Below, piece after piece: positions 1 to 5,039 of a stretch of 5,039 nucleotides of DNA. This DNA is from Gammaproteobacteria bacterium (GTDB lineage Bacteria > Pseudomonadota > Gammaproteobacteria > Chromatiales > Chromatiaceae): assembly GCA_030625445.1 (NCBI GenBank), contig DAOUQU010000138.1:1-5039 (forward strand), in the 5' to 3' direction. A program made the translations under genes and the position numbers. The stretch's first letter is position 1, and each line of letters begins with the position of its first letter. The notes beneath the pieces are model-generated. The model did no database searches and was not told the DNA's origin. It saw nothing but the letters and a program-made list of their open reading frames with translations.

Positions 1-7
1 AACGATT

Positions 8-895
8 ATGAGTAAACTATTCGACCTTCCCTTTACCAGTGACGTAGTGCCAGCGATGTTGAGCGCTGATGCAACCATCAAATTCCGCTGTTACAAGGGA
101 ATCTCATGCTTCAATGCATGTTGCAAGCAGGCGAATATTACCCTGACACCCTATGACATCATTCGCCTGAAGAAGCGTTTTGATATGGGGAGTGGCGAAT
201 TCCTCAAGCAGCATACAGTACCTTTTGAGATGGATGCGGACAAGGTGCCCGGCGTCAAGATGAAGACCACGGACGAAGGCGCATGTCTCTTTATGGATGA
301 CGAGGGATGCAGTGTCTACGAGGATCGTCCGACATCCTGCCGTTACTATCCGCTGGGGCATCTGGCGTTGCGCCACAAGGATACTTCCGAAGACGAGGCG
401 CACTACGTGCTGATCGAGGAGTCGCATTGCAAAGGGCATCTGGAGGATCGTGAAATCCAGATCAAGGATTATCTGGTTGAGCAGGAAGTCGCGATGTTCA
501 AGGAGATGAACCGTGAGTGGCTGCAGCTTATTCTGAAGAAGAAATCCGGCGGACCATCTGTCGGCAAACCGCCGGAATCGAGTCTGCAGCTCTACTTCAT
601 GGCCTGTTACGATATGGATCGTTTTCGCCGCTTTGTCATGAGCGATACCTTTAAAAAGAGTTATGACCTTCCCGAAACAACCTACGAAGTGCTGCAGCAG
701 GATGATATTGCACTGATGAAATTCGGTTTTCAGTTGATGCGCCAGGTGTTGTTTGCGGAGAACACTATTCCACAGCATGATCAAGCCTGGGAGCAGCGTT
801 CACAGGAGCGTGAAGAGGTGTGGAATGCACGCAGGGAAGTGGAGATGGCGCGTTACAAGAAATCGGAAGATGATAAATACAAGAACGATGTCTAG
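8..895 (+). CDS. YkgJ-family cysteine-cluster protein, probable metal or Fe-S binding
   Basis: This 295-residue protein belongs to the YkgJ (CxxCxxCC) family, whose cysteines are thought to hold zinc or an iron-sulfur cluster; the biochemical role is not settled. The N-terminal half carries the signature. C28, C34, C38 and C39 form the first group, ending in the typical adjacent pair (NACC). C93, C101 and C111 form the second, the last in the family-typical stretch RPTSCRYYPLG. C141 follows, and C200 lies further on, outside the core. No signal peptide or membrane segment is seen, so it is probably cytoplasmic. It is longer than the minimal domain: residues 150-250 look helical, and 253-295 are a strongly charged tail rich in E, R and K. 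The ATG at 8 is the first possible start in view, but only seven bases precede it, so neither a ribosome site nor an earlier start can be judged. It ends in TAG shared with the next gene. Family assignment is confident; function is open. Confidence 0.88.
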   Translation: MSKLFDLPFTSDVVPAMLSADATIKFRCYKGISCFNACCKQANITLTPYDIIRLKKRFDMGSGEFLKQHTVPFEMDADKVPGVKMKTTDEGACLFMDDEGCSVYEDRPTSCRYYPLGHLALRHKDTSEDEAHYVLIEESHCKGHLEDREIQIKDYLVEQEVAMFKEMNREWLQLILKKKSGGPSVGKPPESSLQLYFMACYDMDRFRRFVMSDTFKKSYDLPETTYEVLQQDDIALMKFGFQLMRQVLFAENTIPQHDQAWEQRSQEREEVWNARREVEMARYKKSEDDKYKNDV

Positions 896-1086
896 TGGAG
901 GCGAAGGTTGCAAATAATCAACACATCATCAAGGTTCCCGGCAAAGACTTGCCCCTGTCATGTCCGCGCCCCGGTGATGAGGCGTGGAATATGCATCCAC
1001 GGGTATTCCTGCTGCTCAAAGGCACGGACGAGGTAGTTGTCTGCCCTTACTGCGGTGCCAGTTATCAGCTGTCTGATAAAGAATAA
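895..1086 (+). CDS. Small zf-CHCC zinc-finger protein (NDUFS6-like fold)
   Basis: This 63-residue protein has the layout of the zf-CHCC family, named for related zinc sites such as that of the mitochondrial complex I subunit NDUFS6. The four likely zinc ligands are C23 (LSCPRPG), H34 (in MHPRVFLL), C50 and C53 (VVCPYCGASY). The HPRV and CPYCG blocks are the family hallmark, and bacterial members are usually 60-75 residues. The start is GTG at 895, whose G is the last base of the upstream TAG. There is no good Shine-Dalgarno sequence before it (a GGAGG at 897-901 lies too far downstream to serve), so translation probably depends on ribosomes finishing the YkgJ-like gene. No other in-frame start gives a complete protein; the next Met is residue 33, past the first cysteine. 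The coupling suggests co-expression and perhaps joint function with the upstream metal-site protein. The bacterial role of stand-alone zf-CHCC proteins is poorly known. Confidence 0.85.
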   Translation: MEAKVANNQHIIKVPGKDLPLSCPRPGDEAWNMHPRVFLLLKGTDEVVVCPYCGASYQLSDKE

Positions 1087-1137
1087 TCCAGGAGTCACAC
1101 GCCATCGGCGGAGCTATGTTCTTATACATAGGATGTG

Positions 1138-1167
1138 TTGAGCTTGGGAAGCGCATCAATTGATAAT
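1138..1167 (+). promoter_or_regulatory. Candidate sigma-70 promoter for ugd, with overlapping palindrome
   Basis: A TTGAGC box at 1138-1143 (four of six to TTGACA) and a GATAAT box at 1162-1167 (five of six to TATAAT) are separated by 18 bases. They lie about 105 bases before the ugd ATG, in the only sizeable gap between the zinc-finger gene and ugd. A perfect 10-base palindrome, ATCAATTGAT (1155-1164), overlaps the -10 box and could be a repressor site. The match is by eye only. A TTGACG at 1214-1219 lacks a matching -10 box and is a weaker alternative. Confidence 0.4.
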
Positions 1168-1190
1168 AATCCGGTTGTGCTGCATAAACA

Positions 1191-1229
1191 TGCGGCGCAA
1201 TGCGCGGAGCTTATTGACGCCCTACGGGC
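1191..1229. repeat. REP-like palindromic fragment in the ugd leader
   Basis: GGCGCAAT at 1194-1201 is complementary to ATTGACGCC at 1213-1221 except for one bulged A, enclosing an 11-base loop. GCCC at 1219-1222 can instead pair with GGGC at 1226-1229 around TAC, and GCGCA/TGCGC at 1195-1205 is a further near-palindrome. The general form, GGCGCAAT with a short GC-rich loop, ATTG-CGCC and then CTACGG, resembles intergenic repeats I recall from Proteobacteria. That resemblance is from memory and was not searched. It lies between the candidate promoter and ugd, so it would be part of the 5' untranslated region if that promoter is used. No T-tract follows, so it is not a canonical terminator. Confidence 0.4.
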
Positions 1230-1271
1230 TGAATAGTTACCTTTATTTTACCTTTGGTATTGTCGAAAAAT

Positions 1272-2621
1272 ATGAAAATTACAATTTACGGTAGTGGATA
1301 TGTAGGGCTGGTTACAGGCGCCTGTCTGGCGGATGTCGGTCATCACGTGCTCTGTGTCGATATCGATGAAGAGAAGATCAGCAACCTGAAAAATGGAGTG
1401 ATTCCGATCTACGAGCCGGGTCTCGAAGAGATTATCAAGCAGTGTGTCTCGGATGGCCATATCGCCTTTACGACAAATATCGAGAAGGCAGTCGCATACG
1501 CGGATGTGCAGTTTATTGCAGTCGGTACACCTCCGGATGAAGACGGCTCCGCTGATTTGCAGTATGTGCTCGCTGTTGCCAAATCTATTGCCCGGCATAT
1601 GGATCGTCCCAAGATTGTCATCGACAAGTCCACTGTTCCTGTCGGTACGGCTGAGAAAGTTACTGCTGAAATGAGCAAGACTCTCAAACAACGTAATGTC
1701 TCTATCGATTTTGACGTTTGTTCAAATCCGGAATTTCTCAAGGAGGGGTCGGCGATTGCCGATTTCATGAAGCCTGACCGCATCGTCGTGGGTACATCCA
1801 ACCCCGAGACCGAAGTGGCGATGCGTGAACTCTATGAGCCCTTCAATCGTAGCCATGACCGTATGGTCTTCATGGATGTCCCGTCGGCGGAGCTGACCAA
1901 GTATGCTGCCAACTCACTGCTGGCGACCAAGATCAGCTTTATGAACGAGATCTCCAATCTTGCCGAACTGCTGGGCGCCGATATTGAGAATGTACGCCGC
2001 GGCATCGGTTCGGATTCGCGTATTGGTTTTCAATTCATCTATCCAGGCTGTGGTTATGGCGGCTCCTGCTTTCCGAAGGATGTGCAGGCGCTGGCAAGAA
2101 CTGCGGATTCAGTGGGTTATGACGCACAGCTGCTCAACGCGGTGGAAGATGTCAACAATCGCCAGAAATATATTTTGCCGGGACGCATCAAACAACACTT
2201 TGGCGAGGATCTCAGTGGTAAAATTTTTGCCGCTTGGGGGCTCTCTTTCAAGCCCGAGACGGACGATATGCGGGAAGCCAGCAGCCGCGTTACGATCGAG
2301 GAGCTGCTGCAGGCCGGTGCGAAGGTGCAGGTATTTGATCCTGTCGCGATGGATGAGTGCAGACGCATCTTCGGAGAGAGGGAAGGGATTACCTACTTCG
2401 ATGAAAAACATGCCGCTACTAAAGGCGCCGACGCGCTGGTGATTCACACCGAATGGAAAACTTTCCGGGTGCCTGATTTTGAGAGGCTTGCCGATGAGCT
2501 TGGCACCAAGGTGATCTTTGACGGGCGCAACCTCTATGATCCGGAAATGCTGAAACAGCAAGGCTGGACCTACTTTGCCATCGGGCGAGGTGACTCTATC
2601 ATCAACAGGGATGCCTCGTGA
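1272..2621 (+). CDS. ugd: UDP-glucose 6-dehydrogenase
   Basis: This 449-residue cytoplasmic enzyme oxidises UDP-glucose to UDP-glucuronate with two NAD+ in two steps through a thioester. The N-terminal NAD Rossmann fold starts at once with MKITIYGSGYVG (G7, G9, G12) and acidic D30. Counterparts of the known catalytic residues are visible: T121 in DKSTVPVG, E154 and E158 in NPEFLKEG, K210 and N214 in TKYAAN, and the nucleophile C266 with D270 in GGSCFPKD. The C-terminal UDP-binding domain has the usual GLSFKPETDDMREA block. Length is normal for the bacterial family (about 430-460). The ATG at 1272 is preferred over an in-frame TTG at 1254, because homologs begin with this MKI sequence right at the fold. 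Neither start has a clear Shine-Dalgarno sequence; the leader is AT-rich. The stop TGA overlaps the next GTG by four bases, so the two are almost certainly cotranscribed. Its product feeds the epimerase downstream. A closely related UDP-sugar dehydrogenase is conceivable but less likely. Confidence 0.95.
   Translation: MKITIYGSGYVGLVTGACLADVGHHVLCVDIDEEKISNLKNGVIPIYEPGLEEIIKQCVSDGHIAFTTNIEKAVAYADVQFIAVGTPPDEDGSADLQYVLAVAKSIARHMDRPKIVIDKSTVPVGTAEKVTAEMSKTLKQRNVSIDFDVCSNPEFLKEGSAIADFMKPDRIVVGTSNPETEVAMRELYEPFNRSHDRMVFMDVPSAELTKYAANSLLATKISFMNEISNLAELLGADIENVRRGIGSDSRIGFQFIYPGCGYGGSCFPKDVQALARTADSVGYDAQLLNAVEDVNNRQKYILPGRIKQHFGEDLSGKIFAAWGLSFKPETDDMREASSRVTIEELLQAGAKVQVFDPVAMDECRRIFGEREGITYFDEKHAATKGADALVIHTEWKTFRVPDFERLADELGTKVIFDGRNLYDPEMLKQQGWTYFAIGRGDSIINRDAS
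2607..2611 (+). promoter_or_regulatory. Shine-Dalgarno site for the epimerase, inside ugd
   Basis: AGGGA lies in the last codons of ugd, six bases before the GTG at 2618. It supports this GTG as the true start of the epimerase. With the GTGA overlap it also fits translational coupling of the two enzymes. Confidence 0.6.
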
Positions 2622-3607
2622 CCGTCCTTGTTACCGGTGCCGCCGGCTTTATCGGATTTCATCTGATCAGGAGGCTGCTGGCCGATGGCGTCGAAGTTGT
2701 GGGTGTCGATAACCTGACTCCTTACTACGATGTGGCATTGAAACAGGCGCGGATCGATCAGTTTAACGACTCTGAGAGTTTTCATTTCCAGCATCTGGAT
2801 ATCGCAGATCGCGAGAGGGTTGCACAGCTATTTCAGCAGCATCAATTTTCGCATGTTGTGAACCTGGCTGCCCAGCCTGGAGTGCGCTACTCGCTGGAGC
2901 ATCCTGCCTCTTACGTTGATACCAATCTGGTCGGGTTTGCCAATATTCTGGAAGGTTGCCGTCATGGCAAGGTTGGGCATCTGGTGTATGCATCCAGTAG
3001 CTCTGTCTACGGCATGAACCAGAAGGTGCCATTCTCGACAGATGACAACGTTGACTATCCGGTGTCGCTCTATGCGGCAAGTAAAAAAGCCAATGAGTTG
3101 ATGGCGCACTCCTATTCGCATCTCTACGAAATTCCGGTGACAGGGTTAAGATTTTTTACTGTCTATGGTCCCTGGGGCAGACCGGACATGGCTTATTTCA
3201 GCTTTGCCAAAGCCATATTGAAGGGCGATCCCATTCCAGTATTCAACAAAGGCGAGATGCAGCGTGATTTCACCTATATCGATGATATCGTCGAGGGAGT
3301 CGTCCGGGTGATGGCGCGGATCCCGGAGAAAAAATCTATCCCGGGGACCAACGCGACCTCGAGTTACCAACTGTATAACATCGGTAATAACCAGCCGGAG
3401 ACGCTGCGCGACTTTATTAGCGCGATCGAGAATGCCTGCGGTAAAAAAGCGGTCCTGGATATGCTGCCGATGCAGCCCGGCGATGTGCCGATCACCTATG
3501 CTGATATCGATTCGCTGGTCGAAGATACCGGCTTCTCTCCGAACACCCCGCTGCAGGATGGAATCAACCGTTTTGTCGAATGGTATCGTGACTACTACCA
3601 GGTATGA
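2618..3607 (+). CDS. NAD-dependent epimerase, probable UDP-glucuronate 4-epimerase (LspL/CapI type)
   Basis: This 329-residue extended short-chain dehydrogenase probably interconverts UDP-glucuronate and UDP-galacturonate in the cytoplasm. The NAD-binding GAAGFIG (G7, G10, G13) comes first, with D31 as the ribose-binding acid. A serine-rich SSSSVYG block (residues 126-132) and Y152/K156 in YAASK form the catalytic set. Three features separate it from plain GalE and favour the UDP-GlcA 4-epimerase branch: DNLTPYYDV after the Rossmann strand, YPVSLYAASKKANE around the catalytic tyrosine, and FFTVYGPWGRPDMA followed by RDFTYIDDIVEG. Length fits the branch (about 330-340). The GTG start sits in the GTGA overlap with ugd and has AGGGA six bases upstream. 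Its substrate is made by the preceding gene, which is the strongest contextual support. The product would supply GalA for LPS core, O-antigen or capsule. Related 4-epimerases cannot be excluded from sequence alone. It ends 186 bases before waaF, across a repeat-rich gap. Confidence 0.88.
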   Translation: MTVLVTGAAGFIGFHLIRRLLADGVEVVGVDNLTPYYDVALKQARIDQFNDSESFHFQHLDIADRERVAQLFQQHQFSHVVNLAAQPGVRYSLEHPASYVDTNLVGFANILEGCRHGKVGHLVYASSSSVYGMNQKVPFSTDDNVDYPVSLYAASKKANELMAHSYSHLYEIPVTGLRFFTVYGPWGRPDMAYFSFAKAILKGDPIPVFNKGEMQRDFTYIDDIVEGVVRVMARIPEKKSIPGTNATSSYQLYNIGNNQPETLRDFISAIENACGKKAVLDMLPMQPGDVPITYADIDSLVEDTGFSPNTPLQDGINRFVEWYRDYYQV

Positions 3608-3664
3608 GGGCTCTATTCCATTCCAGCTTTTCAATATGTCAGCTCGATGCAGGAGGAATCTTTC

Positions 3665-3734
3665 CTCGTTCCCACGCTCCTGCGTGGGAATGCATATTCA
3701 GGTATGGGTTACCACGGAAGACCGTGGGAACCAG
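3665..3734. repeat. 70-base two-hairpin palindromic repeat (REP/MITE-like)
   Basis: Two strong stem-loops lie side by side. The first pairs TTCCCACGC (3669-3677) perfectly with GCGTGGGAA (3682-3690) around TCCT. The second pairs GGTTACCACGG (3707-3717) with CCGTGGGAACC (3722-3732), 10 of 11 positions, around AAGA. The outer ends, CTCGTTCCCACG (3665-3676) and CGTGGGAACCAG (3723-3734), are inverted copies of each other with one mismatch, so the unit has terminal inverted repeats. GTTCCCACG and CGTGGGAAC within these ends are perfectly complementary, which allows an alternative long-range fold. The sequence resembles a dispersed intergenic element I recall from gammaproteobacterial genomes; this was not searched. 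In RNA it could stabilise the ugd-epimerase message end or reduce read-through. No T-tract follows. Confidence 0.7.
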
Positions 3735-3742
3735 TGTGATCC

Positions 3743-3779
3743 CTCGTCGTTCGTTTCTCACTTCCCCCGGAATGACGAG
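3743..3779. repeat. Third stem-loop of the gap, abutting the waaF ribosome site
   Basis: CTCGTCGTTC (3743-3752) pairs with GAATGACGAG (3770-3779) over ten positions, with one G-T wobble, around a 17-base pyrimidine-rich loop. The GGAATGACGAG end resembles a common bacterial intergenic repeat terminus (from memory). It is separate from the 70-base element just upstream but nearly touches it, so the whole stretch 3665-3779 is repeat material. Its right arm ends 14 bases before the waaF ATG. Confidence 0.5.
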
Positions 3780-3793
3780 TAGAGCCGGAACCT

Positions 3794-4819
3794 ATGTTGA
3801 CTGATTTCCACCCCCGTCGCTGCCTGATCGTCGGCCCATCCTGGGTTGGCGACATGGTGATGGCGCAGAGTCTCTTTATTGACCTCAAGCGGCAATTTCC
3901 TCAACTATTGATCGATGTTCTTGCCCCTGAATGGAGCCTTGATCTTCTCCATACGATGCCGCAGGTAAACAGAGGCCATGTTCTGGAGACCGGGCATGGT
4001 GAAATCGGTCTGAAAAAACGTTACCAGCTGGCTCAGCACCTAAAGAGGGGAGGTTACGACTGGTCTATCGTACTTCCCAACTCCTTCAAATCAGCACTTG
4101 TTCCCTGGTGGGCGAAGATAGCTGTGAGAACGGGGTACAGAAGGGAGATGCGCTATGGCCTGATCAACGATATGCGTATTCTTGACAAACAGGCACTGGG
4201 TAAAACAGTGGAGCGTTTTGTCGCGCTGGGACGCTCACCGCATCCCCGGCAAGTCACAGACTACCCACTGCCGAAACTGGAGCTGGATCAGCAGCAATTG
4301 AGCGAAACTTCTTCGAAATTTGCTCTTGATAGTTCTGAAAAGCTTCTCGCTCTGTGTCCCGGCGCCGAGTATGGACCGGCAAAACGCTGGCCTGAAGCAC
4401 ACTATGCGGCTGTGGCGCAGGCAGCCACCAGGCAGGGGTGGAGGGTTGTTATCCTGGGCTCTGCAAAAGATGCTGCAGTGTCGCACAAAATCGTTTCACT
4501 GGTTCAGAGTGATCACTGCACTGATCTGTGTGGAAAAACTTCCATGAGTGAGGTGGTTGCGTTGCTGAAACTCTCCTCGGCGGCAGTATCGAATGACTCC
4601 GGCCTGATGCATATCGCCGCCGCCGTTGATACGCATCTCATTGCGATCTACGGTTCATCCGATCCCGGCTTTACGCCGCCGCTGAATCCATCTGCACAGA
4701 TCATCTACCGCGGCCTTGAGTGCAGTCCCTGTTTTCAACGGGTTTGTCCTAAAGGGCACCTCGACTGCTTGGTTGGAATAGAACCGCAGCAGGTTGTCAG
4801 CAGCCTGAAGTTGCAGTGA
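3794..4819 (+). CDS. waaF: ADP-heptose:LPS heptosyltransferase II (GT9 family)
   Basis: This 341-residue enzyme transfers the second L-glycero-D-manno-heptose to heptose I of the LPS inner core at the cytoplasmic face of the inner membrane. The N-terminal GPSWVGDMVMAQSL (residues 14-27) is the WaaF hallmark and contains D20, the counterpart of the conserved catalytic aspartate of this family. LPNSFKSALVPWWA and VRTGYRREMRYGLIND follow. The C-terminal ADP-heptose-binding half has CPGAEYGPAKRWPE (from C188, including K197), DLCGKTSM, SNDSGLMH (267-273 for NDSGLMH) and YGSSDPGFTPPLN. A four-cysteine tail (C310, C313, C318, C324) is seen in WaaF proteins. Length is close to the usual 345-350. The ATG at 3794 gives about seven residues before the first strand, slightly more than in E. 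coli; only a weak GGA (3787-3789) precedes it. It follows ugd and the epimerase across a 186-base repeat-filled gap, so it may be cotranscribed or have a separate promoter that I cannot see. WaaC is excluded by the WaaF-specific blocks. Confidence 0.95.
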   Translation: MLTDFHPRRCLIVGPSWVGDMVMAQSLFIDLKRQFPQLLIDVLAPEWSLDLLHTMPQVNRGHVLETGHGEIGLKKRYQLAQHLKRGGYDWSIVLPNSFKSALVPWWAKIAVRTGYRREMRYGLINDMRILDKQALGKTVERFVALGRSPHPRQVTDYPLPKLELDQQQLSETSSKFALDSSEKLLALCPGAEYGPAKRWPEAHYAAVAQAATRQGWRVVILGSAKDAAVSHKIVSLVQSDHCTDLCGKTSMSEVVALLKLSSAAVSNDSGLMHIAAAVDTHLIAIYGSSDPGFTPPLNPSAQIIYRGLECSPCFQRVCPKGHLDCLVGIEPQQVVSSLKLQ

Positions 4820-4826
4820 GCGCTCA

Positions 4827-5030
4827 ATGAATCTGTTCGAGAGCATTTTTCCCCGGTTGTCTTTTGGTCCGCGCGCTTCGCTTTCTTCTTGCTCCGATAC
4901 ACAGTGGGGCTATCTTGATCGTTTGACTGCACTATCTAATAAAAGAGAAAGGGGTATCCACCTAACTAAGCTAATCACAAGATACAGTGTACTCAAACAG
5001 AGAATTACCCCATATATTGGGGATGGCTGA
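4827..5030 (+). CDS. Doubtful 67-codon ORF after waaF
   Basis: An ATG eight bases after the waaF stop opens 67 codons to TGA at 5028-5030. I recognise no family, domain, signal peptide or membrane segment. The first half is rich in Ser, Leu and Arg; the second is basic (KRERGIHLTKLITRYSVLK) and is encoded by markedly AT-rich DNA, so composition changes in mid-frame, which is unusual for a real gene. The upstream GTGAGCGC gives at most a weak ribosome site. It could be a small unknown protein, the remains of a decayed gene, or chance. It is listed because the short distance to waaF would permit cotranscription. Confidence 0.15.
   Translation: MNLFESIFPRLSFGPRASLSSCSDTQWGYLDRLTALSNKRERGIHLTKLITRYSVLKQRITPYIGDG
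5008..5022. other. Short perfect hairpin in AT-rich end region
   Basis: CCCCA (5008-5012) and TGGGG (5018-5022) pair perfectly around TATAT. No T-tract follows, so it is not a clear intrinsic terminator. It lies at the end of the 220-base stretch after waaF (4820-5039), where I see no convincing gene, promoter or RNA. A five-base stem of this kind can arise by chance. Confidence 0.25.
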
Positions 5031-5039
5031 GTAAAGTGG

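Noticed and set aside
104..784. 226-codon minus-strand ORF
   Set aside because: It is antisense to the clear YkgJ-family gene, whose cysteine signature and length fix the + frame; no family features are seen in it.
1114..1131. CTATGT/ACATAG six-base hairpin as a terminator for the zinc-finger gene
   Set aside because: The stem is AT-rich and no T-tract follows, so it lacks the form of an intrinsic terminator.
1254..1271. Upstream TTG start adding six residues to Ugd
   Set aside because: Homologs start with MKI at the first beta strand of the Rossmann fold, and the TTG has no ribosome site either.
3665..3779. CRISPR or tandem repeat array
   Set aside because: The repeated segments are inverted arms of hairpins, not regularly spaced direct repeats with spacers.
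3432..3782. 116-codon + strand ORF
   Set aside because: It overlaps the end of the epimerase in another frame and continues through the repeats; there is no recognisable domain.
3604..3804. 66-codon ORF starting in an ATGA overlap with the epimerase stop
   Set aside because: The overlap looks operon-like, but the frame runs straight through the hairpin repeats at 3665-3779 and into the start of waaF. Its residues (such as PRSHAPAWE) simply translate the palindromes, so it is a spurious repeat-encoded ORF.
4923..4940. TTGACT as a -35 box for a gene to the right
   Set aside because: No acceptable -10 hexamer lies 16-18 bases downstream, and no gene start is visible before the window ends.

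Overview
The window looks like an ordinary chromosomal segment of a Gammaproteobacterium. The genes are compact and all on the + strand. The WaaF-type heptosyltransferase implies a Gram-negative envelope with a heptose-containing LPS core, and the intergenic hairpin repeats are of a kind I recall from gammaproteobacterial genomes. No species is assigned. I found no rRNA, tRNA, CRISPR array, insertion sequence or phage gene.

Layout, left to right. (1) 8-1086 holds two translationally coupled small metal-site genes: a YkgJ-family cysteine-cluster protein, and a 63-residue zf-CHCC zinc-finger protein whose GTG start shares one base with the preceding TAG. (2) 1087-1271 is a 185-base gap with a candidate promoter, a 10-base palindrome overlapping its -10 box, and a REP-like fold in the predicted leader. 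(3) 1272-3607 is a tight pair. UDP-glucose 6-dehydrogenase (ugd) is followed, with a 4-base GTGA overlap, by an NAD-dependent epimerase with the signature of UDP-glucuronate 4-epimerases. Together they would turn UDP-glucose into UDP-glucuronate and then UDP-galacturonate. (4) 3608-3793 is a 186-base gap almost filled with hairpin-forming repeats: a 70-base two-hairpin element with 12-base terminal inverted repeats, then a further stem-loop ending 14 bases before the next start codon. (5) 3794-4819 is ADP-heptose:LPS heptosyltransferase II (waaF), which adds the second inner-core heptose. (6) 4820-5039 has no gene I can defend. It holds a weak 67-codon ORF and turns sharply AT-rich (32 of 90 G+C at 4931-5020).

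How they may work together: placing ugd and the epimerase beside waaF suggests a locus for LPS core or surface polysaccharide in which uronic acid donors (GlcA or GalA) are made near the heptose-transfer step. This is inferred from gene order. The YkgJ/zf-CHCC pair is probably a separate transcription unit with no evident link to LPS.

I saw no convincing undescribed system. The least explained items are the repeat-filled gap before waaF, the repeat in the ugd leader, and the YkgJ/zf-CHCC pairing.
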